The position numbers and the translations under genes were made by a program. Positions 7,297 to 16,005 of a DNA stretch of 45,656 bases are shown piece by piece (position 1 is the stretch's first letter; every line of letters starts with the position of its first letter). Source of the stretch: Pseudomonadota bacterium (lineage in GTDB: Bacteria > Pseudomonadota > Alphaproteobacteria > Sphingomonadales > Sphingomonadaceae); assembly GCA_963205265.1 (NCBI GenBank), contig CAUJJI010000252.1, positions 1-45,656 on the forward strand, written 5' to 3'. The notes beneath the pieces are model-generated. The model was not told the origin of the DNA, made no database searches, and was given only the letters and a program-made list of their open reading frames with translations.

Positions 7297-9504
7297 CTAA
7301 CCCCGGCTGCGCGGCAGGCCCAGGGCGCGTTCGGCGATCATGCTGCGATGGACCTCGCTGGTGCCGGCGTAGATCGTCGTGCCGTGGGCGTGGCGATAGG
7401 ACTGGTTGACGAAACCCGCCGGTCCCTCGCGCTTCGACAGCGATAGCGGCGCGGTCAGGTCGAGCAGGTCGCTGCCGTCCTCGAGGAATTTCTCCGACGA
7501 GAACAGCTTGGCCATCGGCCCGGCGGCCGGCAGGTCCTGCTTCTCCTCCGCGCCCCACAGCGCCCGCAGGCTGAGCATCTCGGAAATGGCCACGTGGGCG
7601 CGGGCGCGAGCGAGGCGCGCCTGGGCGGCGGGATCGGCGAGCAGCGGGCGGCCGGCGAAAGTGATCTCGCGGCACAGCGCCTCGGCCGCGCGGATCATCG
7701 CTGCGTGCGCCTTGGCGAAGCCGCCGCCGCGGTGCTCCAGCTCCAGCGCCGCGCTCATCGTCCGCACGCCGCCGTCGACTTCGCCGAGCCGCCAGGAGTC
7801 GGGGATCTTCACCCCGTCGTAGAAGGTGATGTTGGTTCGCTCGTCCTGGAACGTATAGACCGGCTGGACGGTGATGCCTTCCGCCTTCATCGGCAGGATG
7901 AACATCGTCAGGCCCTTGTGCTTGGCGACTTCGGTATTGGTGCGGCAGAGCATGAGCACGTAGTCGGACAGGTTGGCGCCGCTGGTGAACATCTTGGTGC
8001 CGTCGATTCGCCAGCCGTTGCCTTCGGGCGTCGCCCGGGTCTGGGCGGCGAAGACGTCCGAGCCCGAGCCCGGCTCCGAATAGCCGAGGCTGCAGATGGC
8101 GTCGCCGGCGAGGATCGGCGCCAGCACTTCGCGCTTGAGCTCGTCGCTGCCGAACTTGTCGATCATTGCCGCGACCATCATCGTCGTGCCCTTGGCGTGG
8201 CCGGTCCAGCCGTGTTCTTCCCAGACGTCGGCAACGGCGGCGCTGGCATAGGGCGAGGCGCCGCGCCCGCCCTTCTCGGGCGGCAGCTCCGGATAGAGCA
8301 GCCCGGCTTCGGCGAGCTGCTTGTGGACATGGGGGTGATGCCCGTCCCAGCTGTAGTGGGCATGCGCCTTGAGCTCGGGCGTGAGCGTGCGCTTGAAGAA
8401 TGCGTCGGTCTCGTGCGCCAGCGCCGCGGCTTCGGGCCCGAGGTCGAAATCGATCGACACCGGACCGACATCGGGCAGCACCGCGGCCTCGCCGGCATAG
8501 AGACGCCGCCCGGCCGCCTCGAGCAGCCGCGCCGGATCGCCGTGGATCAGGCCCCAGGCCTTGGCGCGCAGGTTGTACATGTGGATGTCGTACTCGGTGG
8601 TCAGCCCGTAGCCGCCGAAAGTGCGCAGCCCCTGGATGCCGGCGCGCGTCGCCGCCTGGGCGTTCCACCACAGCGCCAGCGGGACGTGTGCCGCCGCCTC
8701 GGCCTCGCCCGACGCGATCTCGTGGATCACTTTCCAGACGAAGGCCTTGCCGCCCTCGATATCGACGATGAAATTGGCCAGCGGGTGCGAGATCGCCTGG
8801 AACGTGCCGATGATCTGGCCGAAAGCCTGGCGCTCGCAGGCATAGGCGGCGGCGAGGCGGACCGCCTCGCGGGCCAGGCCGTTGAGCGCGGCGGCGGTCA
8901 GCAGCTTCCATTCTTCGACCGCCCCGGCGAACATGTCGGTCGCTTCCCTGCCGGCTGCGAGCACGGTCGCCTGCGCCTTGCCGAGATCGACTTCGCCGAT
9001 GCCGTTGGAGGCGAGGTTCTCCTCGACCCGGCGATCGGCCTCGGCCAGGGTGATCGCAACGACCTCGCCGCCGCGGCGCGCGACCACGAGATCGGCATGG
9101 GCGCCGCCAGAGAGCCATTGCACCGGCCGGACGGCGATGTCGTCGAGCGCGAGCGTGGCGACCTTGCTGCCGTCGATCACGCTGCCGAGCAGCCCGGCCT
9201 CGGCGCCGAGCCGGCCGAGCAGCCGCGCCGCCAGCACCGCCTCGGCGATCGGCCCGGTTGCCAGGGTGCGGCCCGCTTCCTCGAGCACCAGCGCCGCATC
9301 GAGCGTGCCCATGCCGAGCCCGCCGGCCTCTTCGGGCATGCGCATCGAGAAAGTGCCGAGCTCGGCCAGCCCCTGCCACAGCGCCGGATCGAACCCGCCG
9401 CTCTCCTGCGCCTTGCGCACCCGCGCCGGGCTGCTCTCGCTGTCGAGGAATCGCGCGAAAGTGTCGCGCAGCATCTGCTGGTCGTCGTTCAGGCCGAAGT
9501 TCAT
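7297..9504 (-). CDS. Fused two-domain acyl-CoA dehydrogenase
   Basis: This 735-residue protein holds two acyl-CoA dehydrogenase units in one chain. Unit 1 (about 1-350) starts MNFGLNDDQQMLRDTFARFL and contains RQAFGQIIGTFQAISH and FGGYGLTTEY. Unit 2 (about 360-735) has LGYSEPGSGSDVFA and ends in IYAGTSEVHRSMIAERAL. Fused chains of this kind resemble FadE34/ChsE3-type enzymes of sterol side-chain degradation, where heterodimeric dehydrogenases are usual. In unit 2 Ala replaces the Glu that is catalytic in medium-chain dehydrogenases (IYEGT), so the active base must come from elsewhere. It follows the aldo/keto reductase by 13 bases, and with the KshA-like gene suggests oxidation of a cyclic or isoprenoid acyl-CoA. 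The substrate is inferred, not proven. Confidence 0.9.
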   Translation of the reverse strand: MNFGLNDDQQMLRDTFARFLDSESSPARVRKAQESGGFDPALWQGLAELGTFSMRMPEEAGGLGMGTLDAALVLEEAGRTLATGPIAEAVLAARLLGRLGAEAGLLGSVIDGSKVATLALDDIAVRPVQWLSGGAHADLVVARRGGEVVAITLAEADRRVEENLASNGIGEVDLGKAQATVLAAGREATDMFAGAVEEWKLLTAAALNGLAREAVRLAAAYACERQAFGQIIGTFQAISHPLANFIVDIEGGKAFVWKVIHEIASGEAEAAAHVPLALWWNAQAATRAGIQGLRTFGGYGLTTEYDIHMYNLRAKAWGLIHGDPARLLEAAGRRLYAGEAAVLPDVGPVSIDFDLGPEAAALAHETDAFFKRTLTPELKAHAHYSWDGHHPHVHKQLAEAGLLYPELPPEKGGRGASPYASAAVADVWEEHGWTGHAKGTTMMVAAMIDKFGSDELKREVLAPILAGDAICSLGYSEPGSGSDVFAAQTRATPEGNGWRIDGTKMFTSGANLSDYVLMLCRTNTEVAKHKGLTMFILPMKAEGITVQPVYTFQDERTNITFYDGVKIPDSWRLGEVDGGVRTMSAALELEHRGGGFAKAHAAMIRAAEALCREITFAGRPLLADPAAQARLARARAHVAISEMLSLRALWGAEEKQDLPAAGPMAKLFSSEKFLEDGSDLLDLTAPLSLSKREGPAGFVNQSYRHAHGTTIYAGTSEVHRSMIAERALGLPRSRG

Positions 9505-9517
9505 TCCTGCACCGTTG

Positions 9518-10558
9518 CTATCTGGGATTGGGATTTGCGTCGTGGATCGCGTTGATCGCCTGCACGGCTTCCCGGGGAAGGGTGACCTCGATCGCGGCGA
9601 GATTGTCGTGGAGCTGGGCGGCCGAGCTCGCCGCCATGAGCACGCTGGTCATGAACGGCTGCGCCGCGGCGAAAGCCAGCGCCAGGTGGCCGAGGCCGAG
9701 GCCGTGGCCGCGCGCGATCTCGCCGTAGGCGGCGATAGCGCGCTGGCGGTTCTCCGAGAGCAGCCGGGCGCGGAAACTTTCGGGCAGGGTATCGACGATC
9801 GCCGGGTCGCTGTACTTGCCGGTCAGCGTCCCGCGCGCCAGCGGCGAATAGCCGAGCAGGCCGACGCCTTCGCGCATCGCCACTTCGGCAAGGCCCAGCT
9901 CGAAATAGCGGTCGATCAGGCTGTAGCCGTTCTGCACCGAGGCGATGCGGGGCAGTCCGTGCTGCTCGGCCAGCGCCAGGCAGTGCATCACCCCCCAGGG
10001 CGATTCGTTGCAGACGCCGACAGCGCGGACCTTGCCTTCCGCGACCAGCTCGCCGAGCGCCGCCAGCGTTTCCTCCAGCGGCACCTGCTCCGGCGCGTCG
10101 GGCAGGTGCGAGAAGCGCGACCGCCCCAGCGTCGTCACCGCACGCACGGGCCAGTGGAGCTGGTAGAGGTCGATGTGTTCGGTGCCCAGCCGGCGCAGGC
10201 TGTCCTCTGCCGCCCGGCGGATATTGGCGCGGTCGAGCCGCCGCTGCTCGCCGCGGATGTGGCGCATGTCGCCCGCGGCATTGCCGGGGCCGGCGACCTT
10301 GGTCGCCACCACCACCTTGTCGCGCAGGCCCCGCGCGGCCATCCAGCGGCCGAGCACGCGCTCCGAATTGCCCTGGGTCTCCGGCCCGGTCGGGATCGGG
10401 TAGTTCTCCGCCGTATCGAACAGGGTGATGCCGGATTCGAAAGCCATGTCGAGCTGGCGCACGGCGTCGGCTTCGGGCGTCTGCCCGCCGAACGTCATCA
10501 CCCCCAGGCCGAAGGCGCTGACCCTGATGCCGGTGCGGCCGAGTTCGCGGTAGTCCAA
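9518..10558 (-). CDS. Tas-like NADP-dependent aldo/keto reductase
   Basis: This (beta/alpha)8-barrel oxidoreductase of 346 residues has the tetrad Asp48, Tyr53, Lys87 and His135 (FDTAENYP, VATKVAG, LYQLHWP). The length and features such as ENYPIPTGPETQGNSE and NIRRAAEDSLRRL follow E. coli Tas closely. It would reduce an aldehyde or ketone with NADPH or run in reverse. It sits between the Rieske oxygenase and the fused acyl-CoA dehydrogenase, so it probably handles a carbonyl intermediate of the same pathway. The ATG at 10558 begins the conserved MDYRELGRTGIRVS. Confidence 0.9.
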   Translation of the reverse strand: MDYRELGRTGIRVSAFGLGVMTFGGQTPEADAVRQLDMAFESGITLFDTAENYPIPTGPETQGNSERVLGRWMAARGLRDKVVVATKVAGPGNAAGDMRHIRGEQRRLDRANIRRAAEDSLRRLGTEHIDLYQLHWPVRAVTTLGRSRFSHLPDAPEQVPLEETLAALGELVAEGKVRAVGVCNESPWGVMHCLALAEQHGLPRIASVQNGYSLIDRYFELGLAEVAMREGVGLLGYSPLARGTLTGKYSDPAIVDTLPESFRARLLSENRQRAIAAYGEIARGHGLGLGHLALAFAAAQPFMTSVLMAASSAAQLHDNLAAIEVTLPREAVQAINAIHDANPNPR

Positions 10559-10595
10559 GCGTCAACTCCGCCGGTTATGGAATTGCACGCCGAGG

Positions 10596-10650
10596 CGCGG
10601 AGATGCGGAGAGGATAGCGGGCGCCGAAGGCGCGCCTCCGCGTCTCCGCG
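10596..10650. repeat. Palindromic intergenic repeat (GGAGACGCGGAG type)
   Basis: 15-base arms at 10596-10610 and 10636-10650 are inverted copies with one mismatch. A small inner GCGCC-GAA-GGCGC hairpin lies between them. The element sits in the 114-base gap between the Rieske and aldo/keto reductase genes. It could fold in the transcript and change mRNA stability between the two genes. Confidence 0.7.
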
Positions 10651-10672
10651 TGAACCCGGGAGCCAGCGACGC

Positions 10673-11746
10673 TCACTCCGCCGCCTCGGCCGTGAACGGC
10701 GGCCAGTTCTTCGAATAGTGTACCCCCGCCACCCGGCCGACGATCTCCGCCGCTTTGGCGCGGGGGTTGTAGAACTGGCTGTACCACACGCGCGACTGGC
10801 GGAAGGGGCCGTCGCCCGGCAGCTGCATGACGTTGATCGCCGGCTTCTTGAACTGCCAGACCTCGGCATCGGTCATCAGCCCGTTGCCGAACATGGCGCT
10901 GATCTGGTCGCGGAAGGCGCGCGCCTCGTCGTCGACCGTGCCGCTGCGCGAGCGGACCATGCCGGTCTGCCACAGCCGGCAGGTGCCGTCCTCGATCGGG
11001 GTCACGCAGATCAGCTGCACCGCCTGCATCTCGACGAAGCGGCCGAAGGCGGTGCCGGGGCCGACATAGCCGGCATGCGTCGAATAGGTCGCGTCGAACA
11101 CGCCGGCCACCGGCTCTACCGCCGAGCGCTGGCGCTGGTGCATCAGGTGGCCGTCGTATTCGTTTTCGTAGGCCACCGCGTCGCCGCCGTGGAGATGGCC
11201 GAGATGGGCGACGTCCGACATGTTGTCGAAGATCTCGATCGGGTGGTTGAGATCGCACAGGTGCTGGAGGCCCGGCCAGCGCACCCATTGCGGGTCGTCC
11301 CACTCGGGAAAGTCGATCAGCGGATAGTCGGGGGCCTGCTCCTCCGCATCGTGCCAGACGAAGACCACGCCGTACTTTTCCTCGACCGTCCAGCTCTTGA
11401 TGCGCGCTGCGGGCGGGATCGGGCCGTCGTGATAGGGGATGTGGTTGCACACACCGTCGGGGCCGAAGCGCCAGGCGTGGAACGGGCAGCGGATGTTGTC
11501 GCCTTCCATGTGCGTCGGCGACCGGCTGGTCGCCGTGCTCGGCCCGCTGGCGAGGTGCGTGCCCATGTGCGGGCAATAGGCGTCGAGCACGACCACGCGG
11601 CCGCTTTCCCCGCGATAGGCGACGAGGTCCTGGCCGAAATACCGCAGGGCCACCGGCTTGCGCCCGATCTCGCTGCTGCTGCCGACGGCGAACCAGCCGC
11701 GCGGAAAGGCATATTCGCCAAGCTTGTATTCGGCCGAAGTGGCCAT
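10673..11746 (-). CDS. Rieske non-haem iron oxygenase, KshA-like
   Basis: This 357-residue oxygenase component has a Rieske [2Fe-2S] site at Cys58/His60 (CPHMGTHL) and Cys87/His90 (CPFHAW). The mononuclear iron site is at Asp178, His181 and His186 (FDNMSDVAHLGHLH), an Asp-x2-His-x4-His pattern. The layout resembles the oxygenase of 3-ketosteroid 9-alpha-hydroxylase (KshA), which hydroxylates a polycyclic ketone using a separate reductase. No reductase gene is visible nearby, so electrons must come from elsewhere. The ATG at 11746 has GGGAG upstream. It starts a minus-strand run (Rieske, aldo/keto reductase, acyl-CoA dehydrogenase) and is divergent from the SnoaL-like gene at 11899. KshA identity is likely at family level only. 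Confidence 0.88.
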   Translation of the reverse strand: MATSAEYKLGEYAFPRGWFAVGSSSEIGRKPVALRYFGQDLVAYRGESGRVVVLDAYCPHMGTHLASGPSTATSRSPTHMEGDNIRCPFHAWRFGPDGVCNHIPYHDGPIPPAARIKSWTVEEKYGVVFVWHDAEEQAPDYPLIDFPEWDDPQWVRWPGLQHLCDLNHPIEIFDNMSDVAHLGHLHGGDAVAYENEYDGHLMHQRQRSAVEPVAGVFDATYSTHAGYVGPGTAFGRFVEMQAVQLICVTPIEDGTCRLWQTGMVRSRSGTVDDEARAFRDQISAMFGNGLMTDAEVWQFKKPAINVMQLPGDGPFRQSRVWYSQFYNPRAKAAEIVGRVAGVHYSKNWPPFTAEAAE

Positions 11747-11898
11747 GGCCTCTCTCCCGACTCCGGTCGCCCTCTTGGGCTGACCGGCTGCTGCTCGCCA
11801 GACTATCGCCCGATTTTCGCTTGCCGCAATGGGAAAAGCCGCAATGATCGTTGCGACGATGGACCGTCGCAGGGCCGCGGAGAGCCCGGGAGAGACCT

Positions 11899-12435
11899 AT
11901 GGATGCCGAAGCTGCCGCCCTGGCGCGGGAAATGAAGGATCGCCACGAGATCTACGACTGCATCATGCGCTATTGCCGGGGCATCGACCGGCTCGATCGC
12001 GCGGTGCTGCTGTCGGCCTACCACCCCGATGCGATCGACGACCACGGCGGCACCTACATCGGTGGGATCGAGGGCTTCGCCGACGCGGTCCTGGCGCTTC
12101 ATTCGACCTACCAGGAATTCACCCAGCACCACATCACCAACCACCGCTGCGAGCTCGACGGCGATGTCGCCCATTGCGAGAGCTACTACCTGTTCCGCTG
12201 CATCAACAAGGCGCCGCCCTGGTACAATGTCTCGAGCGGGCGCTATCTCGACCGGCTGGAGAAGCGCGACGGCCGCTGGGCGATCGCCGAGCGCATCTGC
12301 GTGGTGGAGGCGCGCGACGAGATCTGGGGGCCGAACGGCAACGCGGGCAACACCGACTACGTCGCCGCCACCCGCGACCGCAGCGATCCTTCCTACCAGC
12401 GGCCGCTGACCGTGGACCGGTCGCGGATCACCTGA
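11899..12435 (+). CDS. SnoaL/NTF2-like protein (LinA-type fold), copy 1
   Basis: This small cone-shaped fold protein of 178 residues has RYCRGIDRLDR (Asp30) and a His pair at 77-78 (QHHITN). These lie where LinA and scytalone dehydratase carry their Asp-His catalytic dyad. Members are dehydratases, isomerases, hydrolases or binders of hydrophobic ring compounds. The ATG at 11899 has GGAG 7 bases upstream. It is divergent from the KshA-like oxygenase across a 152-base gap likely holding both promoters. Two related genes lie at 19958-20970, so the region has three such proteins. The specific reaction is unknown. Confidence 0.85.
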   Translation: MDAEAAALAREMKDRHEIYDCIMRYCRGIDRLDRAVLLSAYHPDAIDDHGGTYIGGIEGFADAVLALHSTYQEFTQHHITNHRCELDGDVAHCESYYLFRCINKAPPWYNVSSGRYLDRLEKRDGRWAIAERICVVEARDEIWGPNGNAGNTDYVAATRDRSDPSYQRPLTVDRSRIT

Positions 12436-12524
12436 GGCCCGCCGGCTAGAGCGAAGCACTCTAGGGAAGGATTGCCAAAGCCGAGGTTTGCCGCAAGGAT
12501 CGTCGAAACGGAGGAGCCTGAACC

Positions 12525-12764
12525 ATGTTCAATATCATCGGCGCGATCTTCAGCGGCCTGATCATCGGCGCGCTGGCCCGCTGGTTCTACCCCGGCGCGA
12601 TCGAGATGGGCTGGATCGCGACCATCCTGCTCGGCATCGGCGGCTCGCTGCTTGCCGGCCTTATCACCAGCCGCGGCCAGAGCGAGTTCAGCCGCGCCGG
12701 CTGCCTCGCCTCGATCCTGGGCGCCATGGCGCTGATCTTCCTGGGCCACGCGATCGGCTGGTAG
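12525..12764 (+). CDS. GlsB/YeaQ/YmgE-family membrane protein
   Basis: This 79-residue protein has three hydrophobic segments, about residues 3-20 (IIGAIFSGLIIGALARW), 28-48 and 60-78. Glycine-rich helices and a charged loop (TSRGQSEFSR) are typical of this stress-associated, formerly 'transglycosylase-associated', family. It is an inner-membrane protein of unclear function. The start has AGGAG upstream. A weak EcfG-like pair (GGAAG at 12466, GGTT 15 bases later) lies about 30 bases before the ribosome site. A 6-bp inverted repeat (CTAGAG/CTCTAG) is at 12446-12464. Induction by general stress is plausible. Confidence 0.88.
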   Translation: MFNIIGAIFSGLIIGALARWFYPGAIEMGWIATILLGIGGSLLAGLITSRGQSEFSRAGCLASILGAMALIFLGHAIGW

Positions 12765-12812
12765 CCTGCGCGATCGTCACCGGCGCCGGCCGCGGCGTCG
12801 GCGCGCTCCCGC

Positions 12813-13265
12813 TTAGCCGCCCTTCTTCTTCATCAGCACGGTGCGCAGCATCGACAGCGCCACTTCGCCGCGCTGGTTGGTCAGCTCGTGCCGGAAGGTG
12901 ACGATGCCCTGATCCGGACGCGACTTCGATTCGCGCAGTTCCACCACTTCGGTCGAGCAGGTCAGCGTATCGCCGATGAAAGTCGGCTTGGGCGTGACCA
13001 CCTTGTCGAACCCCAGGTTGGCGACGAGCGTGCCGACCGTGGTGTCGGCGATCGACAGGCCGACCGCCAGCGAGAAGGTGAACGTGCTGTTGACCAGGAT
13101 CTGCCCGAACTCGGATGCCCTGGCCGCCTCGGCATCGAGATGCAGCGGCTGCATGTTGTGCGTCATCGCCGAGAACAGCAGGTTGTCGGTCTCGGTCACG
13201 GTGCGGCTGGGCTGGTGGGTGATGCGATCACCCACCGACCATTCGTCGAAAAAGCGGCCTGGCAT
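12813..13265 (-). CDS. MaoC-like hot-dog hydratase/dehydratase
   Basis: The 150-residue protein is a single hot-dog domain. The motif THNMQPLHLD (residues 35-44) corresponds to the hydratase-2 motif, but Asn37 replaces the usual Asp and Gln39 the usual Asn, with His42 kept. Asn there is seen in the mesaconyl-CoA hydratase-like subgroup, so it is not necessarily inactive. It would hydrate an enoyl-CoA or dehydrate a hydroxyacyl-CoA. The ATG at 13265 has AAGGA upstream, 13 bases after the preceding stop. The context (carboxylase, acyl-CoA dehydrogenase) supports a CoA-thioester substrate. Confidence 0.85.
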   Translation of the reverse strand: MPGRFFDEWSVGDRITHQPSRTVTETDNLLFSAMTHNMQPLHLDAEAARASEFGQILVNSTFTFSLAVGLSIADTTVGTLVANLGFDKVVTPKPTFIGDTLTCSTEVVELRESKSRPDQGIVTFRHELTNQRGEVALSMLRTVLMKKKGG

Positions 13266-13278
13266 TGGCGTCCTTAGG

Positions 13279-13671
13279 TTATCGGCCCATGACCCGGATC
13301 AGCGGCTTGCCGAGACCGAAGCCCAGGCGCTCGTAGCGCAAGTGGATGCGGGTGATGTGCCGCTTGTTGCCGCGCAGGTCGATGTTGCGCGTGCAGGTGC
13401 CGGCGCCGATGACGCTGCGCACCGACAGGCTTTCCATCGTGCCGTTGCGATAGAACACGTCGAAGTCCTTCATCTCGACCGGAGCATCGAAGGCGCAGAG
13501 CTGCAGCTGGCGGAAGACCCGGTTGGAATTGACGTCGATGTGATCGTTGTCGGTGCCGAGCCCGACAGTCTTGAAGCCGATCAGCGACCAGCCGGACTTG
13601 GCCTGGACGGCAGTGGTGCCGGCAGTGGCGGCGGCAAGCAAGGTCGCGGCGATCAGGAAAGCACGTTTCAT
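13279..13671 (-). CDS. DUF2541 (YaaI-like) secreted protein
   Basis: This 130-residue protein has a clear Sec signal peptide (MKRAFLIAATLLAAATAG, cleavage near AVQA-KS) and a mature part of about 107 residues. Features such as VEMKDFDVFYRNG, IDLRGNKRHI and two cysteines (CAF, CTRN) match the DUF2541/YaaI pattern of small periplasmic beta-rich proteins. The function is unknown. The start has GGAGGGG upstream. It lies 69 bases after the biotin carboxylase and 13 bases before the MaoC gene, and may be cotranscribed, although its role does not obviously fit the pathway. Confidence 0.8.
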   Translation of the reverse strand: MKRAFLIAATLLAAATAGTTAVQAKSGWSLIGFKTVGLGTDNDHIDVNSNRVFRQLQLCAFDAPVEMKDFDVFYRNGTMESLSVRSVIGAGTCTRNIDLRGNKRHITRIHLRYERLGFGLGKPLIRVMGR

Positions 13672-13740
13672 CGATGTTACCCCTCCGTTTGACTCGCCGC
13701 AACGATAGCCCCCCGGCGCCGCGAATCAACGGCAATCGCG

Positions 13741-15585
13741 CTATTCCGCGCTTTCCTCGATCCGTACCAGCAGCGCCTCGACCTGGACCTGCGCGCCGGG
13801 CGTCGCGTTGAGCTCGGCGACCACGCCGTCGAACGGTGCGGTCAACGTGTGCTCCATCTTCATCGCCTCGAGCGTGAGCAGCTTCTGGCCCTTGGTCACC
13901 ACGTCGCCCTTGATCACTTCGACGGCGATGACCTTGCCCGGCATCGGCGCCAGGATCGCCCCGTCGCCGCCCGGACCGGCGTGGCTGCCGTCCTTGCGCC
14001 AGGGAGTCAGCTGCCAGGCCTGGCCGGCTTCGGTGACGAGCGCGGCGGCGGCGGCTTGCGCATGTCCGGGCCCGGCAAGGTCGATCGCCACCGGCTCGCC
14101 GTCGAGCAGGAAATGGGCGCGGGCGACGGCCGGCGCGTTGAGCCGGAAGCCGGGCGAAGGAGAGGCCGCGACAAGACGGTCGGCCGCTGCACTCAAGGCC
14201 GCCGGCGAAGGCTCGGGCGCCGCCGCCATGGCCTCGCCGTCGCGGCCGATCAGGCCGGTGTCGACGTCGCCGGCAGCGAAGTCGGGATGGGCGAGAGCCT
14301 TCACCAGGAACGACGCATTGGTCCGCACCGGCCAGACCGCCGAGCCGGCCAGCATCTGCCCCAGCCGCGCGATCGCGGCGTCGCGGTCGGCACCGTGGGC
14401 GATGACCTTGGCGATCATCGGGTCGTAGAACGGCGACACTTCGGCACCCTGGAAGACGCCGGTGTCGATGCGGCCGCCGGGCGCCTCGCCGAACTGCAGC
14501 AGCTCGAGCGTGCCGATGCTGGGCAGGAAGCCCTTGGCCGGGTCCTCGGCATAGAGACGCGCTTCCATCGCCCAGCCGTCGATCGCCAGCTCGTCCTGGC
14601 GGCGCGGGAGCGGCTCGCCCGAGGCGACGCGCAGCTGCCATTCGACGAGGTCGACGCCGGTGATCTCCTCGGTCACTGGATGCTCGACCTGCAGGCGGGT
14701 GTTCATCTCCATGAACCAGATGCGGTCGGCGCGCAGCCCTTCGGAAGCATCGGCGATGAATTCGATGGTGCCGGCGCCGACGTAGTCGACCGCCTTGGCC
14801 GCCCGCACCGCCGCGGCGCAGAGCTCGGCGCGCGTCGCCTCGTCCATGCCGGGGGCCGGGGCTTCCTCGATCACTTTCTGGTGGCGCCGCTGCAGCGAGC
14901 AGTCGCGCTCGAACAGGTGGACGATATTGCCGTGGGCATCGCCGAACACCTGCACCTCGATATGGCGCGGGCGCTGGATGTACTTCTCGATCAGCACGTG
15001 GTCGTTGCCGAACGAGGCCGCCGCCTCGCGCCGGCACGAGGCGAGCGCGTCGGCGAAGTCCGCCGCCTTCTCGACCAGCCGCATGCCCTTGCCGCCGCCG
15101 CCGGCGACCGCCTTGATCAGCACCGGATAGCCGATCTTGCCGGCCTCCTTGCCCAGGAAGGCGGGGTCCTGGTTCTCGCCCATGTAGCCCGGGGTGACCG
15201 GCACGCCGGCTTCGGCCATCAGCTTCTTGGCCGCGTCCTTGAGCCCCATGGCAGTGATCGAGGCGGGCTTCGGACCGACCCAGACCAGGCCGGCGTCGAT
15301 CACCGCCTGGGCGAACTCGGCGTTCTCCGACAGGAAGCCGTAGCCCGGGTGGATCGCCTCGGCCCCGGCCTGCCTGGCTGCGGCGATGATCTTCTCGCCG
15401 ACGAGATAGCTCTCGCGCGCCGGCGAGCCGCCGATATGCACGGCCGCGTCCGCCAGCCGCACGTGCAGCGCCCGGGCGTCGGCGTCGGAATAGACCGCCA
15501 CCGTACGAATGCCGAGCCGCCGCGCGGTGCGGATGACCCGGCAGGCGATCTCGCCGCGGTTGGCGATGAGGAGGGATTGGATCAT
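13741..15585 (-). CDS. Acyl-CoA carboxylase biotin carboxylase/BCCP subunit (MccA/AtuF type)
   Basis: The alpha subunit of a biotin-dependent acyl-CoA carboxylase, 614 residues. Biotin carboxylase (about 1-445) has LLIANRGEIACRVIR, GGGGKGMRL and FMEMNTRLQVEHPVTE. A short middle region follows, then a C-terminal biotinyl domain with the acceptor Lys in LEAMKMEHT. With the carboxyltransferase at 16082-17683 it would carboxylate methylcrotonyl-, geranyl- or a related unsaturated acyl-CoA. ATG 15585 is chosen over TTG 15588 because AGGA lies 7 bases upstream. The start overlaps the stop of the inserted DUF559 gene (TGATG). Separation from its partner by that insertion is unusual. Confidence 0.93.
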   Translation of the reverse strand: MIQSLLIANRGEIACRVIRTARRLGIRTVAVYSDADARALHVRLADAAVHIGGSPARESYLVGEKIIAAARQAGAEAIHPGYGFLSENAEFAQAVIDAGLVWVGPKPASITAMGLKDAAKKLMAEAGVPVTPGYMGENQDPAFLGKEAGKIGYPVLIKAVAGGGGKGMRLVEKAADFADALASCRREAAASFGNDHVLIEKYIQRPRHIEVQVFGDAHGNIVHLFERDCSLQRRHQKVIEEAPAPGMDEATRAELCAAAVRAAKAVDYVGAGTIEFIADASEGLRADRIWFMEMNTRLQVEHPVTEEITGVDLVEWQLRVASGEPLPRRQDELAIDGWAMEARLYAEDPAKGFLPSIGTLELLQFGEAPGGRIDTGVFQGAEVSPFYDPMIAKVIAHGADRDAAIARLGQMLAGSAVWPVRTNASFLVKALAHPDFAAGDVDTGLIGRDGEAMAAAPEPSPAALSAAADRLVAASPSPGFRLNAPAVARAHFLLDGEPVAIDLAGPGHAQAAAAALVTEAGQAWQLTPWRKDGSHAGPGGDGAILAPMPGKVIAVEVIKGDVVTKGQKLLTLEAMKMEHTLTAPFDGVVAELNATPGAQVQVEALLVRIEESAE

Positions 15586-16004
15586 CAAGTCTTCCTAAGG
15601 ACCTCCCCGGAACGGGGAGGGGGACCGCCCGGCGCAGCCGGGTGGTGGAGGGGTGAACGCTCGTCGCAAGCCGCGACGATGGCTGCAATGGCGCCGGGCA
15701 GTTCGTCGAGAACATAGCTGGCCGGCAGGCGCAGCACGGTGAAGCCGCGAGTCTGCAGAAATGCGTCGCGGCGTTCGTCGCGCTGCGGCCCGTCTCCGCG
15801 CTCGTGCGCCGTGCCGTCGATCTCGATCGCGACGCGCCGGGCAAGGCAGGCAAAATCGAGCACAATACCATCGAGCGGGTGCTGCCGACGAAACTTGTGC
15901 CCACCAGGGCGTTTACGCAACTCGCGCCATATCAGGACTTCGGGAAGGTTGTTGGAGCGGCGCTCGCGTTTCGCGATTGAAAAGGCGGTAGCGCTCGCGG
16001 ACAA
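15585..16004 (-). CDS. DUF559 nuclease-like protein inside inverted repeats
   Basis: This 139-residue protein of the DUF559 family has a Vsr/restriction-like PD-(D/E)xK fold. Likely active-site residues are Glu22, Asp50 and Glu61-x-Asp63 (LDFACLARR then AIEIDGTAH), with basic HKFRRQHP nearby. There is no Met in the frame. I start it at TTG 16004, just after the 54-bp repeat that supplies GGAGGGG, a somewhat close ribosome site. The last 22 or so residues (HHPAAPGGPPPRSGEV) are encoded by the second repeat and the final four by host sequence. Its stop overlaps the biotin carboxylase start. The gene looks like cargo or driver of the 461-bp element. The start codon is the least certain point. 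Confidence 0.75.
   Translation of the reverse strand: MSASATAFSIAKRERRSNNLPEVLIWRELRKRPGGHKFRRQHPLDGIVLDFACLARRVAIEIDGTAHERGDGPQRDERRDAFLQTRGFTVLRLPASYVLDELPGAIAAIVAACDERSPLHHPAAPGGPPPRSGEVLRKT
15601..15654. repeat. Inverted repeat of DUF559 element (left copy)
   Basis: The 54-bp repeat runs outward to inward: an 8-bp-stem hairpin, GGGGACC, a second hairpin of the form CCGCCCGGC-GCA-GCCGGGTGG, then TGGAGGGGT. It encodes the C-terminal tail of the DUF559 protein. It matches the right copy in 53 of 54 positions. Confidence 0.9.
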
Positions 16005-16005
16005 T

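Noticed and set aside
8882..11935. Open frame of 1017 codons on the plus strand
   Set aside because: It lies opposite the acyl-CoA dehydrogenase, aldo/keto reductase and Rieske genes, all with clear motifs; its own translation has no recognisable domain.
12446..12464. CTAGAG...CTCTAG inverted repeat as a terminator after the SnoaL-like gene
   Set aside because: Only a 6-bp stem and no following T-run; noted only as context for the GlsB-type gene.
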